DNA of 64,000 nucleotides from Pseudomonas sp. CROZ-RG-20F-R04-15 (GCF_022662375.1 NZ_JAKNQL010000008.1:124001-188000); one strand, 5' to 3'; positions 7,788 through 17,271 are shown, numbered from the stretch's first letter. The notes: generated from the sequence alone by a model not told the origin. Numbers and translations: made by a program.

Positions 7788-10141
7788 TGACACACCAACG
7801 GCCCAAGCATCGGCACCTGATCCTGATTCATATCGACGCTGAACTGCGCCCGACAGGTCTTGCCATCGGCCAGCGTGACCAACAGCGAGTTCTGTGCCTG
7901 CAGGTTTTCCAGATAGACCAGCCCGTCCCAGCCAACCACCGTCCGCGCGCCACTTTGCTCGTGCAGCACGCCCGCGCCCAGCGGCAACTCGCGTTGCTGC
8001 GCATCGACCAGCACGATGCTCGCGGCAATCACCCGGCTCAGCGGAAACTCCAGCAGATAACCGCTGCCTCGGCGCACGGCAATGCGCTGTTCGACGTTGG
8101 GGCTACGCACGTTGGCCGGCAGATTCAGTGGATCAATTTCATACTTGCCGCGGTAATAGGCGCTGCTCCACGGCACCAGCAGATGACCATTCTTGTCGGT
8201 CTGGCCGACCTGCTGGTTTTCGTAGCGCACCGGAATGTCGGCGAAGCCATCGGTGCTGACCACCACAAACGCGTCGTCGATACGGTTGGCAGCAAACACC
8301 TGACGATCCATCCACACCAGCGAACCACTGGCGTCGGCCCAACGGGTTTCAGCGTCGGAAGTGCCATAGACACCGGCCTGCAACTGCACCGATTGCAGGC
8401 GCCAGGTCACGTCGGCCTGACGATAATCAGCGCCATCACCCTTGGCGTAACCCAGATTGAAACCTACGCCGCCCTCAGTCGGCACCGCGCGACTGTAGTT
8501 GACCCGCTGCTGGCTCTGCCCGGTTTTGCTGCGTTCGGTGCTGATCGCCAGACTGCCGCGCAAGTCGAACGGAATCACCAGTTGCGCCTGCACGGCCCAG
8601 CTGCTGTCGCCGATCTCGCGGTTGGCCGAGAGGTAGAAACTGCTGTTGCGCCACAGCGGTTTGCTCCAGCTCAGGTTGAGCAGACGCGTGCGCGAATCGT
8701 CCGCCGCGCGTACATCGAAATAGCCCGCACCAAGGCTACCCCAGCGATCGAGATTGAGGCTCAGGGTCGCCTGTTCGCTGCGCCGGCTCAGGCTGATGTA
8801 GGGGCTGTCGACCACGCTCAGGTCGGCGTATTGATCGTGGCGTTGCAAGCGTTGGTAGGAAAAGCTGAAACGCTGGTTACTGTACTGATAACCCAAGCTG
8901 ACCTGATGACCGCCCTCGCCGTCGAAACGGCTTTGGCTCAACGCACTGTTGAGCACGCCAAAATTGCCCAGTTGCAGGTTGCCACCGAGCCCGCCCAGTG
9001 TCAGCGAATCGGCCGCTTCGGCATGGCTTTCCAGAGTAAAACTGTCGCTGACGCCATAACGCAAGCTGCCGGAGGTGACACCCGGCCCATAGTTGAAATC
9101 CTTCAAACCGTAGTCGCGGCGCAACGTACCGGCAGCCACGGAAAAATCGCTCAAGCCTTTTTGCAGCAAGGTGCTGGTGACATAGAACGGCACCGTGGTC
9201 GACACCTGCCGACCGAGTGCATCGGTGGTCACGACGACGGCTTCGCCAGCACCGTTGATAAACGGAATATTGGTCAGCGTGTAAGGCCCGGGTTGCAAGT
9301 CTGCGCTACTGGACTTGTAGCCATTGATGAACAGATCCACTGAGGACGGCACCGCCGCTTCACCGGCAAATTGCGGCAACGGATAGGTCACCAGATCCGG
9401 GCGTACGGCAAAATCCCGAGAGAACTGCACGCCGCCCAGACGCACCGAACTGCTCCACGGCAACGCACCGCTGATCACGTCACCGGCCTCGTAGGTGAGC
9501 ATCCGCTCGTCATCGGAGTAACGCCAGGTGGTGTCGTAACGCAGGTAGCCATTGTCCAGCGTATTGAGTGAATCACCGGACAAGGTGCGCCGGTATTGCC
9601 CGGTGTTGGACAGCGTGCCCCAACTGTCGAACAAGCGCACTTCGTTCCACGCCGCCAGATAAGTGCCGGCATCGTCGGTGTCGTTGAGGTACAGGTCATA
9701 GTTGAACAGCGCGCCGAAACTGCTCAGCGCCGGAGTGCGCGGATAAGCCTGGCGGTTACCGATAAACTGTTCCGGCAGCCAGTCCGGCGGCACGTCCAGC
9801 AGCAGGCGCTGACCGACACTGTCATAGTCGCTGTGCAGTCCCGGCAGGCTGTCGAGATCGACCTCGGCAGCGAGATTATCCGGCAGCTTCATGCCGGTTT
9901 CGCGCAACGCCGTCGCCGGTACAAACAAGCGTCCGTCGCGCTGCTGCACTGCCACGACGCGTCCGGTATTCATCTGGTTGACCACCAGTTCCAGAAACAA
10001 CTGTGCATCACTCACGGCCTCCATGCCGCTGGGTGGCGGCGGCAGATCGCCGGCCCCGGATGGTTGCACGAACATCAGGCAACACGCGCCGGTGATGAAC
10101 CACAACGGACGCTGAATACGGCGAGCCAATCCCGGGCTCAT
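7784..10141 (-). CDS. Csu-type outer-membrane usher
   Basis: 785 residues from the ATG at 10141. A signal peptide (about 1-30) is followed by the usher N-terminal domain, a 24-strand beta-barrel with internal plug (SVDLFINGYKSSSADLQPGPYTL is typical), and C-terminal domains. Length is in the range of archaic-class (Csu/gamma-3) ushers, shorter than FimD. It secretes and polymerises the SCPU subunits. The best Shine-Dalgarno, AGGAGG (10172-10177), is 9 bases before an in-frame ATT at 10162 but 30 bases before the ATG, so the real start may be at 10162. Confidence 0.9.
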   Translation of the reverse strand: MSPGLARRIQRPLWFITGACCLMFVQPSGAGDLPPPPSGMEAVSDAQLFLELVVNQMNTGRVVAVQQRDGRLFVPATALRETGMKLPDNLAAEVDLDSLPGLHSDYDSVGQRLLLDVPPDWLPEQFIGNRQAYPRTPALSSFGALFNYDLYLNDTDDAGTYLAAWNEVRLFDSWGTLSNTGQYRRTLSGDSLNTLDNGYLRYDTTWRYSDDERMLTYEAGDVISGALPWSSSVRLGGVQFSRDFAVRPDLVTYPLPQFAGEAAVPSSVDLFINGYKSSSADLQPGPYTLTNIPFINGAGEAVVVTTDALGRQVSTTVPFYVTSTLLQKGLSDFSVAAGTLRRDYGLKDFNYGPGVTSGSLRYGVSDSFTLESHAEAADSLTLGGLGGNLQLGNFGVLNSALSQSRFDGEGGHQVSLGYQYSNQRFSFSYQRLQRHDQYADLSVVDSPYISLSRRSEQATLSLNLDRWGSLGAGYFDVRAADDSRTRLLNLSWSKPLWRNSSFYLSANREIGDSSWAVQAQLVIPFDLRGSLAISTERSKTGQSQQRVNYSRAVPTEGGVGFNLGYAKGDGADYRQADVTWRLQSVQLQAGVYGTSDAETRWADASGSLVWMDRQVFAANRIDDAFVVVSTDGFADIPVRYENQQVGQTDKNGHLLVPWSSAYYRGKYEIDPLNLPANVRSPNVEQRIAVRRGSGYLLEFPLSRVIAASIVLVDAQQRELPLGAGVLHEQSGARTVVGWDGLVYLENLQAQNSLLVTLADGKTCRAQFSVDMNQDQVPMLGPLVCQ

Positions 10142-10220
10142 ACGCGTTTTACGTCCGTCAATGGACTGAATCCTCCTGATACCGCTTTCGTCGACGCCAG
10201 TCGTTGGCGCGACGACTCAC

Positions 10221-11009
10221 TCACTTGGCCGGCGTAATGCTCTGCACCTGGGCCGCACCATTGACCCGCACCTGCAACGCCGACTCACTGGCCACCGGTC
10301 CCGGTGCCGGCCAACGCATCACCGCACCCGGCAGCACGTAACCCAACAGCCCCTCGGCCAACGGTTTGCTCTGCCCGGCCTGTTTGATTGTCACGTCGGT
10401 CAGCCGCGCATGCACCGCGCCCTGATTGCGCACTTCGACATAAGGCTTGCCATCCACCGCCACCGTGCGCCAGCTCAACTGCGGCAGGCCAATCCCCTTG
10501 GGGTCACGCGCCCGGGTGCTGTCCTCTTTGCTCCACAGTCCGACGCCATAGGCAAACAGCGGCACCGAGTAACGCATCTGGAAGCGGATCGCTGCAGCGG
10601 TTTTGCCACCGTCAGCGCTCGCCGATTGTGCGGCAGGAATTTCATCGATAATGATGCGGTAGGCCATTTCCTGCCCCGGCGGCACCTCTTTGGTCCGGGT
10701 CAGACGCACCAATTGTTTCTGCCCCGGTTCGATCTTCGCCACTGGCGGGCTGCCGATCACTTCGCGCTGGTTCTGATATTGCTCCGTGAACCCGCTCTGG
10801 CTCCAGCCGAATACGCGGATCTGCAGATTGGCAGTTTCGTTGCCACGGTTTTCCAGCCACAACGCACTGGCATGCTGATCGGCCTCCAGCACCGGATCAA
10901 TCGGCCAGATCAGCACTGAACTTGCAGCGTGCACAGAATTCATCCCCAGCATGAGCAATGCCGCTATCGCGCAATACTCAAGCGAACGCCCTGACGTATA
11001 ACACCGCAT
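10221..11009 (-). CDS. Csu-type periplasmic pilus chaperone
   Basis: 262 residues starting at 11009, where AGGAG is 7 bases upstream. The longer ORF to 11291 only reads into the neighbour. A signal peptide ends at NSVHA. Two immunoglobulin-like domains follow: the first with the conserved KQLVRLTRTKEVPPGQEMAYRI strand region, the second ending PGAVMRWPAPG. It belongs to the PapD-like family, archaic CsuC type. It holds SCPU subunits unpolymerised in the periplasm and delivers them to the usher encoded 80 bases downstream. Confidence 0.9.
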   Translation of the reverse strand: MRCYTSGRSLEYCAIAALLMLGMNSVHAASSVLIWPIDPVLEADQHASALWLENRGNETANLQIRVFGWSQSGFTEQYQNQREVIGSPPVAKIEPGQKQLVRLTRTKEVPPGQEMAYRIIIDEIPAAQSASADGGKTAAAIRFQMRYSVPLFAYGVGLWSKEDSTRARDPKGIGLPQLSWRTVAVDGKPYVEVRNQGAVHARLTDVTIKQAGQSKPLAEGLLGYVLPGAVMRWPAPGPVASESALQVRVNGAAQVQSITPAK

Positions 11010-11043
11010 AAACCTGCTCCTTGTCGGCAATCCTGACTTCGCC

Positions 11044-11544
11044 TCACCACGACAGTTGCACCTGCAACACATCGCTGTACGTCCCCCCAGGCTGATTGCC
11101 CGGCAATTGCACCTGACCGTAAATCGGCAGGCTGATGTTGTTCGCATCGCTGTAGGCCACCGCCACACTCTGGCCAATGCCCAGGCTCTGGCTGTACGCC
11201 GCATCGCGAAACAGCGCATACGCCACCCGCGCACTGCCGCTGTTGACCTGCATGTGCCGGCCGCTGTTGTTGTACTGGCCGCCATCGACACTCATGTTCA
11301 AGGTCACGCCCGGCGTACATTGCAACTGCACGCCCCCCGTCAACGCGACCTGCACGGTGCCGGTGGCCAGTGCCGAACGCGAACCGAAATTCAGCCCGCC
11401 ATAGTTCGACACCCCGCCCACCACCAGACACCCGGCAGTGACTGTAGCGCTGACCTGAAAGCTCTGGCTCGTCGCCGCCGTCAGCGGCAGCGGCGCACTG
11501 CCCGCACAGAGCAGGAGCAGCGCGGCGCAGCCATGGCGGCGCAT
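11044..11544 (-). CDS. SCPU-domain pilus subunit (fourth of operon)
   Basis: 166 residues with a Sec signal (MRRHGCAALLLLCAGSAPLPLTA) and one SCPU domain. Family marks are the early AGCLV cysteine, the NFGS turn, LQCTPGV with the second cysteine, ALFRDA, and the C-terminal GGTYSDVLQVQLSW strand used in donor-strand exchange. It starts 4 bases after the stop of the preceding subunit gene, so translation is probably coupled. It corresponds by position to a CsuB-type minor subunit. Confidence 0.85.
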   Translation of the reverse strand: MRRHGCAALLLLCAGSAPLPLTAATSQSFQVSATVTAGCLVVGGVSNYGGLNFGSRSALATGTVQVALTGGVQLQCTPGVTLNMSVDGGQYNNSGRHMQVNSGSARVAYALFRDAAYSQSLGIGQSVAVAYSDANNISLPIYGQVQLPGNQPGGTYSDVLQVQLSW

Positions 11545-11548
11545 GGCA

Positions 11549-12085
11549 TCAGAACGTCAGTTCAACAGCGACGGTGTCGGTGTAGGTCCCCGCCGGCAAT
11601 CCGGCCTTGCCCACCGCCTGACCGTAAATGTTCACCGTCTGCGCGACACCGGTACTGGCGGCAAGGTTGATCGTCCCGTCGATCGCCAGCAGTTGCGAGT
11701 GCCCGGCATCGGTGTACAAGTCGTACGGCACGTAATTGGCGACCCCGTCGTACAACGCTCGCGTGCCGCCCGGCGACATGCCGTCGTGGGAACCGGCGCG
11801 CACCTTGACCGTCGGCGTGGTGCCATTGGAACAGAGAATCGACAGCGCCCCGCCACCGCCGCCCAACACTTGTCCGGTGGCCGTGGTGAACAGGCTGTTG
11901 GCGGTACCGAAGTTCAACGCACCGAAGTTCAGACCGGTGGAACCGCCAGCGCCGTTGACCTGACAGCTGCTGATCAGAATCAGGCTGGAGGTGATCTGGC
12001 CGGTGACCGTGGTGGCGGCATTGGCACTGGAAACCAGCGCCAGGCCGAGCAGCGACAAACCTATCCTTGATGCAAACATACGCAT
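11549..12085 (-). CDS. SCPU-domain pilus subunit (third of operon)
   Basis: 178 residues with a Sec signal ending SSANA and a single SCPU domain (SSCQVNG first cysteine, LNFGALNFGTA, SILCSNG second cysteine, C-terminal PAGTYTDTVAVELTF). A glycine run (GGGGG) sits before the second cysteine. It starts 21 bases after the upstream subunit stop with GAGGACGG ahead of the ATG. Either a minor or a major pilin; sequence alone does not decide. Confidence 0.85.
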   Translation of the reverse strand: MRMFASRIGLSLLGLALVSSANAATTVTGQITSSLILISSCQVNGAGGSTGLNFGALNFGTANSLFTTATGQVLGGGGGALSILCSNGTTPTVKVRAGSHDGMSPGGTRALYDGVANYVPYDLYTDAGHSQLLAIDGTINLAASTGVAQTVNIYGQAVGKAGLPAGTYTDTVAVELTF

Positions 12086-12105
12086 GGTGTCCGTCCTCTA
12101 CGGGG

Positions 12106-12639
12106 TTACCAGTCGAGCGTCACCGTCAGGGTGTCGGTATAGACCCCTGCCGGCACCGCGCGGGTATTCGCCACCACCGAGCCAAATACCGGAATGGGTA
12201 TCTGTGCACCGCTGGTGACAGCGAAATTGTGTTGCTGGCCGATGCTGTAGCTCCGGGCGCCGGAGGGATCGACGAACAGCTGATAGGGAATGGTCTGGCG
12301 GCCGTTGCTCAGACGCCGGGTATTGCCGTCGCCGTGGGTGCCGCCATCAATGGTGACGGTGAAACCGGTGACCGAAGGGTTGCAGGCAACATTGAGTTTG
12401 CCGCTGCTGTCACCGTCGAGACTGGCCTTGATCGGCGCGTTCCAGGTCGGCCCCTGCTGACCGAAATCGAGTGTACCGAGGTCACTGACCGGGCTCGCTG
12501 GATTGCTGGTGTTGGTGACTTCGCAGCCGGCAATCAGGATCAGCCGCGCATTGATCTGCCCGCTCATCGCCGCTTGGGCGTCGTCGGCGAGCAGTACCAG
12601 CGCTCCTGCTGCGATCACCATCCAGTGCTTGCCTGTCAT
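12106..12639 (-). CDS. SCPU-domain pilus subunit (second of operon)
   Basis: 177 residues from the ATG at 12639, which gives a clean signal peptide (MTGKHWMVIAAGALVLLADDAQA). The ORF opens 11 codons earlier, but that stretch covers the ribosome site. One SCPU domain: IAGCEV, LGTLDFG, LNVACNPS, YQLFVDPSG, and the C-terminal PAGVYTDTLTVTLDW. Like the third subunit it has a GTYTD-type terminal strand. It is separated from the first subunit gene by about 100 bases, the largest gap in the operon. Confidence 0.85.
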   Translation of the reverse strand: MTGKHWMVIAAGALVLLADDAQAAMSGQINARLILIAGCEVTNTSNPASPVSDLGTLDFGQQGPTWNAPIKASLDGDSSGKLNVACNPSVTGFTVTIDGGTHGDGNTRRLSNGRQTIPYQLFVDPSGARSYSIGQQHNFAVTSGAQIPIPVFGSVVANTRAVPAGVYTDTLTVTLDW

Positions 12640-12740
12640 TGCGTCCGTCCCTGCTCCTTTTTGGTGATTCAACCACCGCGCTCAAAATCGAACGCCTTCC
12701 ATGCACACCCACGTCCACCGGGTGCCTGTTGAAACCGTGA

Positions 12741-13262
12741 TCACCAGGTGACCGTGACCTTGACCAGATCCGAATAACGGCTGACCTGTGGTACTTCGGC
12801 CAGCCGCTCGATCCGCGCGTACAACGGTAATTCCACGGTGCCGCTGTCCGGCACCCGCCCGCTGACCGGCACATCCACCACCAGCGGCACCCGTCGCGCT
12901 GCGTCCTGATACAAGCGGTACGGAATCGGCTTGCTGCCCATCGAACCGGCCATGTAGCGGACTTCCCCGACACCGCCATGCAAACCGCCGTCGACGCGCA
13001 TCTGGTATGGCGTGTCCGGATTGCACTCCAGCCGTGGCAGGCGCTGATTGGTCAACGCCGCGCCCAGTGGACCGGCCGGGTCGTCAAGGCGCGCGGTGCT
13101 GCCGAAGTCGAGCACACCCAGTTGCTCGATGCCGGCCTCACGCTGCTGGCCGATCAATTGGCAGCCACGCTGCACATCGACGCGCACTTCGACCTGAAGA
13201 TCCGCCGCATTGACGGGCGCAACGAGCACACCGAGCAGGCCCATGACCACATGTACATTCAC
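12741..13262 (-). CDS. SCPU-domain pilus subunit (first of operon)
   Basis: 173 residues. Signal peptide MNVHVVMGLLGVLVAPVNA, then one SCPU domain (QRGCQL, LGVLDFGSTA, LECNPD, YRLYQDAARRVPL). It differs from the other three in the final strand, RYSDLVKVTVTW, which lacks the GTY turn, so it is the most divergent subunit. AAGGA lies 9 bases before the ATG. It is the promoter-proximal gene of the seven-gene Csu-like operon and is divergent from the ATPase gene at 13549. Confidence 0.82.
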   Translation of the reverse strand: MNVHVVMGLLGVLVAPVNAADLQVEVRVDVQRGCQLIGQQREAGIEQLGVLDFGSTARLDDPAGPLGAALTNQRLPRLECNPDTPYQMRVDGGLHGGVGEVRYMAGSMGSKPIPYRLYQDAARRVPLVVDVPVSGRVPDSGTVELPLYARIERLAEVPQVSRYSDLVKVTVTW

Positions 13263-13548
13263 TGCACCGTTCCTTGTCAGCGATCGCTTGCGACGTCGTT
13301 TCTGTGATTGAGGTTAGCAACGGTCGACGATTCCGCCAGTCGATTGGATCCATGGATCGCCCGGGATATGTTTCGAAAGGTTGGCAACTGGTTGGGCCAT
13401 GTCGCTAAAAATAGCTGTACGTGCCGCATAAGTTTGTTCAATAACCGCCCACTCTCGAGTCATCGCGGTGGCTGGCAAAGTCGGCGTCTGGTTACACTAT
13501 GTCGCCGCGCTTCCGGGAGCCGGTTCTACGAACACGGAGACGCCCACA

Positions 13549-14679
13549 GTGCCAGCCCAACCGCCGAAACGATCGCGACTGACCCAGCGCTGGCCGGCGT
13601 TGCGCCGCTGGTTGGGCAAGGGTTTGCCGGCCAGCGCCGGGCATGACGCCAGTGCCCAGTCGATCCGCGACTACTTCCGGCACAAGGCCAGCGGTCAGGG
13701 TTACACCCTCAGCCTCAGCCAGCAGCGCGTCATCGAGTGCATGGCGCAGCAGGCCAGCCTGTTGTTTGGCGCCAGCGGCCGAACCGCGCCGAGCCTGTAT
13801 CTGTTCGGCGCCGTTGGACGCGGCAAGAGCTGGTTGCTCGATGGTTTCTTTCATGCCCTGCCGATCACCCAGAAACGGCGCCTGCATTTCCATCAGTTTT
13901 TTGCGCAATTGCATCAAGGCATGTTCAGCCATCGCGCGCAGGACGATGCCCTCGAAGCGACCCTCGACGAACTTCTGCAGGATTGTCGGGTGCTGTGTTT
14001 TGACGAGTTTCATGTGCATGACATCGGCGATGCCATGCTCATCACCCGGCTGTTCAAGGCATTGTTCAAACGACGGATTCTGCTGCTGGTGACCTCCAAC
14101 TATGCGCCGGAGGGCCTGCTGCCCAATCCGCTCTATCACGCCCGTTTCAAACCGGTGATCGAGCTGATCAATACGCACATGCAGGTAATGGAGGTCGGCG
14201 GCCCGCACGATTACCGCAGTCACACACGCCACTCTGCGCAGCAGATTTTCACCCAAGGACATTATGTGTGGCCGGCCACGCCCGCACAGCGCGCCGCGCT
14301 GGAGCTGCCGCCCGCGGACGCGCCAGCCATCCAGTTAGCGGTCGGCACCCGACAGTTTCAGGCGCGCTTGTGTGAGGAACGGCGTGTCGGTTTTACCTTC
14401 AGCGATCTGTGCGAACAGCCGACGGCGGTCATGGATTATCTGGAACTGTGTCGACGTTTCGACCGCTGGATCATTGATGGTCTGCCGGAACTGGGAGAGT
14501 GCTCGATCGCCGCGCAACAGCGCTTCATCAACCTGATCGACGTGTTGTACGACCAGGACAAGCATCTGACGTTGCTCGGTCGCCTGCCCTTACGCGAAAG
14601 CCTCGACGGCCATGTCATTGACCTGGCGCGCACGCGCAGTCGGTTGGGGCAGTTGCAGCAAGTGCACAACAACGACTGA
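13549..14679 (+). CDS. ZapE/AFG1-family ATPase
   Basis: About 376 residues from a GTG at 13549 with GGAG 9 bases upstream; an earlier in-frame GTG at 13468 lacks a site. It has the AFG1 P-loop GAVGRGKS (Lys93), Walker B VLCFDEFHV, the sensor LLVTSNYAPEGL, and the family C-terminus FINLIDVLYDQ. ZapE acts at the division ring; mitochondrial AFG1 acts in protein quality control. Canonical ZapE has a different N-terminus (a recalled comparison), so this may be a second, paralogous AFG1 protein. It stands alone and is divergent from the pilus operon. Confidence 0.85.
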   Translation: MPAQPPKRSRLTQRWPALRRWLGKGLPASAGHDASAQSIRDYFRHKASGQGYTLSLSQQRVIECMAQQASLLFGASGRTAPSLYLFGAVGRGKSWLLDGFFHALPITQKRRLHFHQFFAQLHQGMFSHRAQDDALEATLDELLQDCRVLCFDEFHVHDIGDAMLITRLFKALFKRRILLLVTSNYAPEGLLPNPLYHARFKPVIELINTHMQVMEVGGPHDYRSHTRHSAQQIFTQGHYVWPATPAQRAALELPPADAPAIQLAVGTRQFQARLCEERRVGFTFSDLCEQPTAVMDYLELCRRFDRWIIDGLPELGECSIAAQQRFINLIDVLYDQDKHLTLLGRLPLRESLDGHVIDLARTRSRLGQLQQVHNND

Positions 14680-14688
14680 GCACGCCGA

Positions 14689-14798
14689 CCCTGTGGGAGC
14701 GAGCCTGTTCGCGAAAGCGGTTGAACAATCACCATGAATGTCGACTGACCCGACGCCTTCGTCGGAACGCCGCCCGGAACAAGCTCGCTCCCACAGGG
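14689..14798. repeat. REPIN with inner palindrome
   Basis: Outer inverted REPs (CCCTGTGGGAGCGAGCCTG at the left, its inverse at the right) enclose sequence that includes the smaller palindrome CCGACGCC-TTC-GTCGG. It lies between the ATPase gene and the LRR kinase gene. Confidence 0.85.
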
Positions 14799-14909
14799 TT
14801 TTGTGGCGTTTTCAACATGCAACTCAGGCCCAGAACCTGCTTTGCCGTTATCATGTCGCCCATCCTCAGCGCCCCAGCGTCGCTCCACTGATCAATAGCG
14901 AACACCAAC

Positions 14910-16223
14910 ATGCACACCCTTGCTCAATTACGCGCCGGCGAGTTGTCGGGCATCACGCGGCTGGATCTGTCTTGCGGCCTGACCGAATTCCCGCGCGAGA
15001 TTTTCGACCTGGCCGACAGTCTGGAAATCCTCAACCTCAGCGGCAACGCCCTGAGCAGTCTGCCGGATGACTTGCACCGTCTGACGCACCTGCGTGTGCT
15101 GTTCTGCTCCGACAACCCGTTCACCGAACTGCCAGCCTGCCTCGGCCAATGCGCGGCATTGACGATGATCGGTTTCAGGGCCAATCGCATCGTCAACGTA
15201 CCCGGCGAAGCTCTGCCGCCGCACTTGCGCTGGCTGATCCTGACCGACAACTGCATCGAACACCTGCCGAGCGAACTGGGTGAACGTCCTGCGCTGCAGA
15301 AGCTCATGCTGTCTGGCAACCGTCTGCAGACGCTGCCGCCATCGCTGAGCAAGTGCCATCGGCTGGAGCTGCTGCGCATTTCCGCCAACCGCCTGACTGA
15401 ACTGCCGCAGTGGCTGCTCGCGCTGCCGAGCCTGACTTGGCTGGCCTACGCCGGTAACCCGCTGGAAACCGAGGCGGACGCCGCCGCGCTAGAGGCGACA
15501 GCGCAAATCGACTGGTCGGCGCTACGTCTGGAGCAACGCTTGGGTGAAGGCGCCTCGGGGGTGATTTCCCGGGCGAGCTGGCAGCGCGACGATGGCTCAG
15601 TGACGCCGGTCGCAGTGAAACTGTACAAAGGTGAAATGACCAGCGATGGCTCGCCGCTGCACGAAATGAATGCCTGCATCACCGCGGGCCTGCATCCCAA
15701 TCTGATCCGTATCGAAGGGCGCATCAGCGGCCATCCCGAGGGCCAGCAGGGGCTGGTGATGCAGTTGATCGATCCGTCGTTCGGCAACCTCGCCGATCTG
15801 CCAAGCCTGGCATCCTGCTCGCGAGATGTTTACGCCGCTGATTGCCGATTCAGTGCCGAGGTTGCGCTGAACATCGCCAAAGGCATCGCTTCGGCAGCCG
15901 ATCACTTGCACCAGCAAGGCATCACCCATGGCGACCTCTACGGGCACAACATTCTGTTGAACGAGCGCGGCGATTGCCTGCTCGGGGATTTTGGCGGGGC
16001 ATCGTTCCATGAAGTCGCCGACACAGTAGAAACGCGCGCGTTGCAACGCATCGAAGTGCGTGCGTTCGGGATTTTGCTCGGGGAGTTGCTGGCGCGCATC
16101 GACTCGGGGTTGAGTGATGAGCGGCGTGCGGTGTTTGAGGAGCTGGAGCGGCGTTGCTGTCAGGCGGATGTGCTCGCTCGGCCGGGGTTCGCAGAGGTCA
16201 TGCTGCAGCTTGAGAATCTGTGA
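14910..16223 (+). CDS. Leucine-rich-repeat protein kinase
   Basis: 437 residues. Residues about 15-185 form seven to eight LRRs of the bacterial LPX type (LEILNLSGNALSSLPDDL). Residues about 200-437 are a eukaryote-like Ser/Thr kinase domain: glycine loop GEGASG (212-217), VAVK lysine (Lys237), helix-C glutamate in HEMN, catalytic loop HGDLYGHN (His340, Asp342) and GDFGGAS (Asp360). HGD replaces HRD, so it is a non-RD kinase and probably does not need activation-loop phosphorylation. No signal or membrane segment, so cytoplasmic. Substrate unknown; LRRs likely choose the partner. Confidence 0.88.
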   Translation: MHTLAQLRAGELSGITRLDLSCGLTEFPREIFDLADSLEILNLSGNALSSLPDDLHRLTHLRVLFCSDNPFTELPACLGQCAALTMIGFRANRIVNVPGEALPPHLRWLILTDNCIEHLPSELGERPALQKLMLSGNRLQTLPPSLSKCHRLELLRISANRLTELPQWLLALPSLTWLAYAGNPLETEADAAALEATAQIDWSALRLEQRLGEGASGVISRASWQRDDGSVTPVAVKLYKGEMTSDGSPLHEMNACITAGLHPNLIRIEGRISGHPEGQQGLVMQLIDPSFGNLADLPSLASCSRDVYAADCRFSAEVALNIAKGIASAADHLHQQGITHGDLYGHNILLNERGDCLLGDFGGASFHEVADTVETRALQRIEVRAFGILLGELLARIDSGLSDERRAVFEELERRCCQADVLARPGFAEVMLQLENL

Positions 16224-16237
16224 CCGCTGCGCGGTCA

Positions 16238-16322
16238 ATCCCGAGCAGGCTCACTCCTACAGTGGAGGGTGGTGATCACAATGATGTGTTCACTGGCCTG
16301 TAGGAGTGAGCCTGCTCTCGAT
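16238..16322. repeat. Inverted REP pair, TAGGAGTGAGCCTGCTC subtype
   Basis: GAGCAGGCTCACTCCTACAG and its inverse CTGTAGGAGTGAGCCTGCTC flank about 40 bases. This is the second REP subtype of the window (TAGGAGTGAG instead of GTGGGAGCGAG), between convergent genes. Confidence 0.82.
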
Positions 16323-16345
16323 GAGGCCCTCACTGACGCAGTCGA

Positions 16346-17050
16346 TCAGCCTGCCAGGCCGACAAACATATCCTGCACGTCATCGTGGTTGTCGAGGCCT
16401 TCGAGGAATGCTTCAACTTCAGCCATCTGCTCATCGCTCAAACCGCTGACCGGGTTCTTCGGCTGGTAGCCCAGCTTGGCCGACAGCACGGTGAACCCTT
16501 GCTCTGGCAATGCCTTCTGCACCGAATCCAGATCGGTAGGATCGGTCAGAAACAGCGTCGCGCCGTCTTCGCCCGGTTCGAAATCCTGGGCACCGGCTTC
16601 GATCGCGGCCATTTCCGGATCGGCGTCCGGGGTTTCCGGCGAGGCTTCGATCATGCCGACGTGGTTGAAGTCCCAAGCCACGGAGCCGGAAGCGCCGAGT
16701 TGGCCCTTACGGAACGCCACGCGGATTTCGGCGACGGTACGGTTGATGTTGTCGGTCACACACTCGACGATCAGCGGCACCTGGTGCGGGGCGAAGCCTT
16801 CGTAGGTCACGCGATGGTATTGCACGGTTTCACCGAGCAGACCGGCGCCTTTCTTGATCGCGCGATCGAGGGTTTCCTTTGGCATCGAGGCTTTCTTGGC
16901 CTGTTCGACCACCAGACGCAGGTGTGCGTTGGTGGCGGTATCGGCACCGTTGCGGGCAGCGATGGTGATTTCCTTCACCAGTTTGCCGAAGATCTTGCCC
17001 TTGGCGTTGGATGCCGCTTCTTTGTGTTTAACCTTCCACTGTGCGCCCAT
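16346..17050 (-). CDS. YebC/PmpR family protein (paralogue)
   Basis: 234 residues with the YebC fold. The N-terminal helical domain begins [19 protein letters not shown] rather than the MAGHSKWANIKHRK of the copy usually found in the ruv operon. The motifs [28 protein letters not shown] and [21 protein letters not shown] are typical. Families of this type were described as transcription regulators (PmpR) and more recently as ribosome-associated factors acting on stalled translation. This is the paralogue, whose role is less clear. Single-gene unit. Confidence 0.88.
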   Translation of the reverse strand: MGAQWKVKHKEAASNAKGKIFGKLVKEITIAARNGADTATNAHLRLVVEQAKKASMPKETLDRAIKKGAGLLGETVQYHRVTYEGFAPHQVPLIVECVTDNINRTVAEIRVAFRKGQLGASGSVAWDFNHVGMIEASPETPDADPEMAAIEAGAQDFEPGEDGATLFLTDPTDLDSVQKALPEQGFTVLSAKLGYQPKNPVSGLSDEQMAEVEAFLEGLDNHDDVQDMFVGLAG

Positions 17051-17271
17051 TACTCACTCTCTTGATCTGTGGCGCCGAGACATCTATTGGCCGACGCGTG
17101 GCGCCAAGTTTATACGGCCTAAAGTCGGCAATCGACCAAAAAAATGCAACGCGGAATCGACATCTTCACCAGAGCTTGTAGGGCGATTCTGAAAAACGGC
17201 TTTGACATGACCATTCAGCGCTGTGGTTTCGTACCCTCTCAAGCCCGTATTGCCTGACAGAGCCTGTTCGA

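Noticed and set aside
7787..9343. 518-codon plus-strand ORF
   Set aside because: Lies within the usher gene in antisense; rich in His, Arg, Gln and Ala, as is usual for GC-rich shadows.
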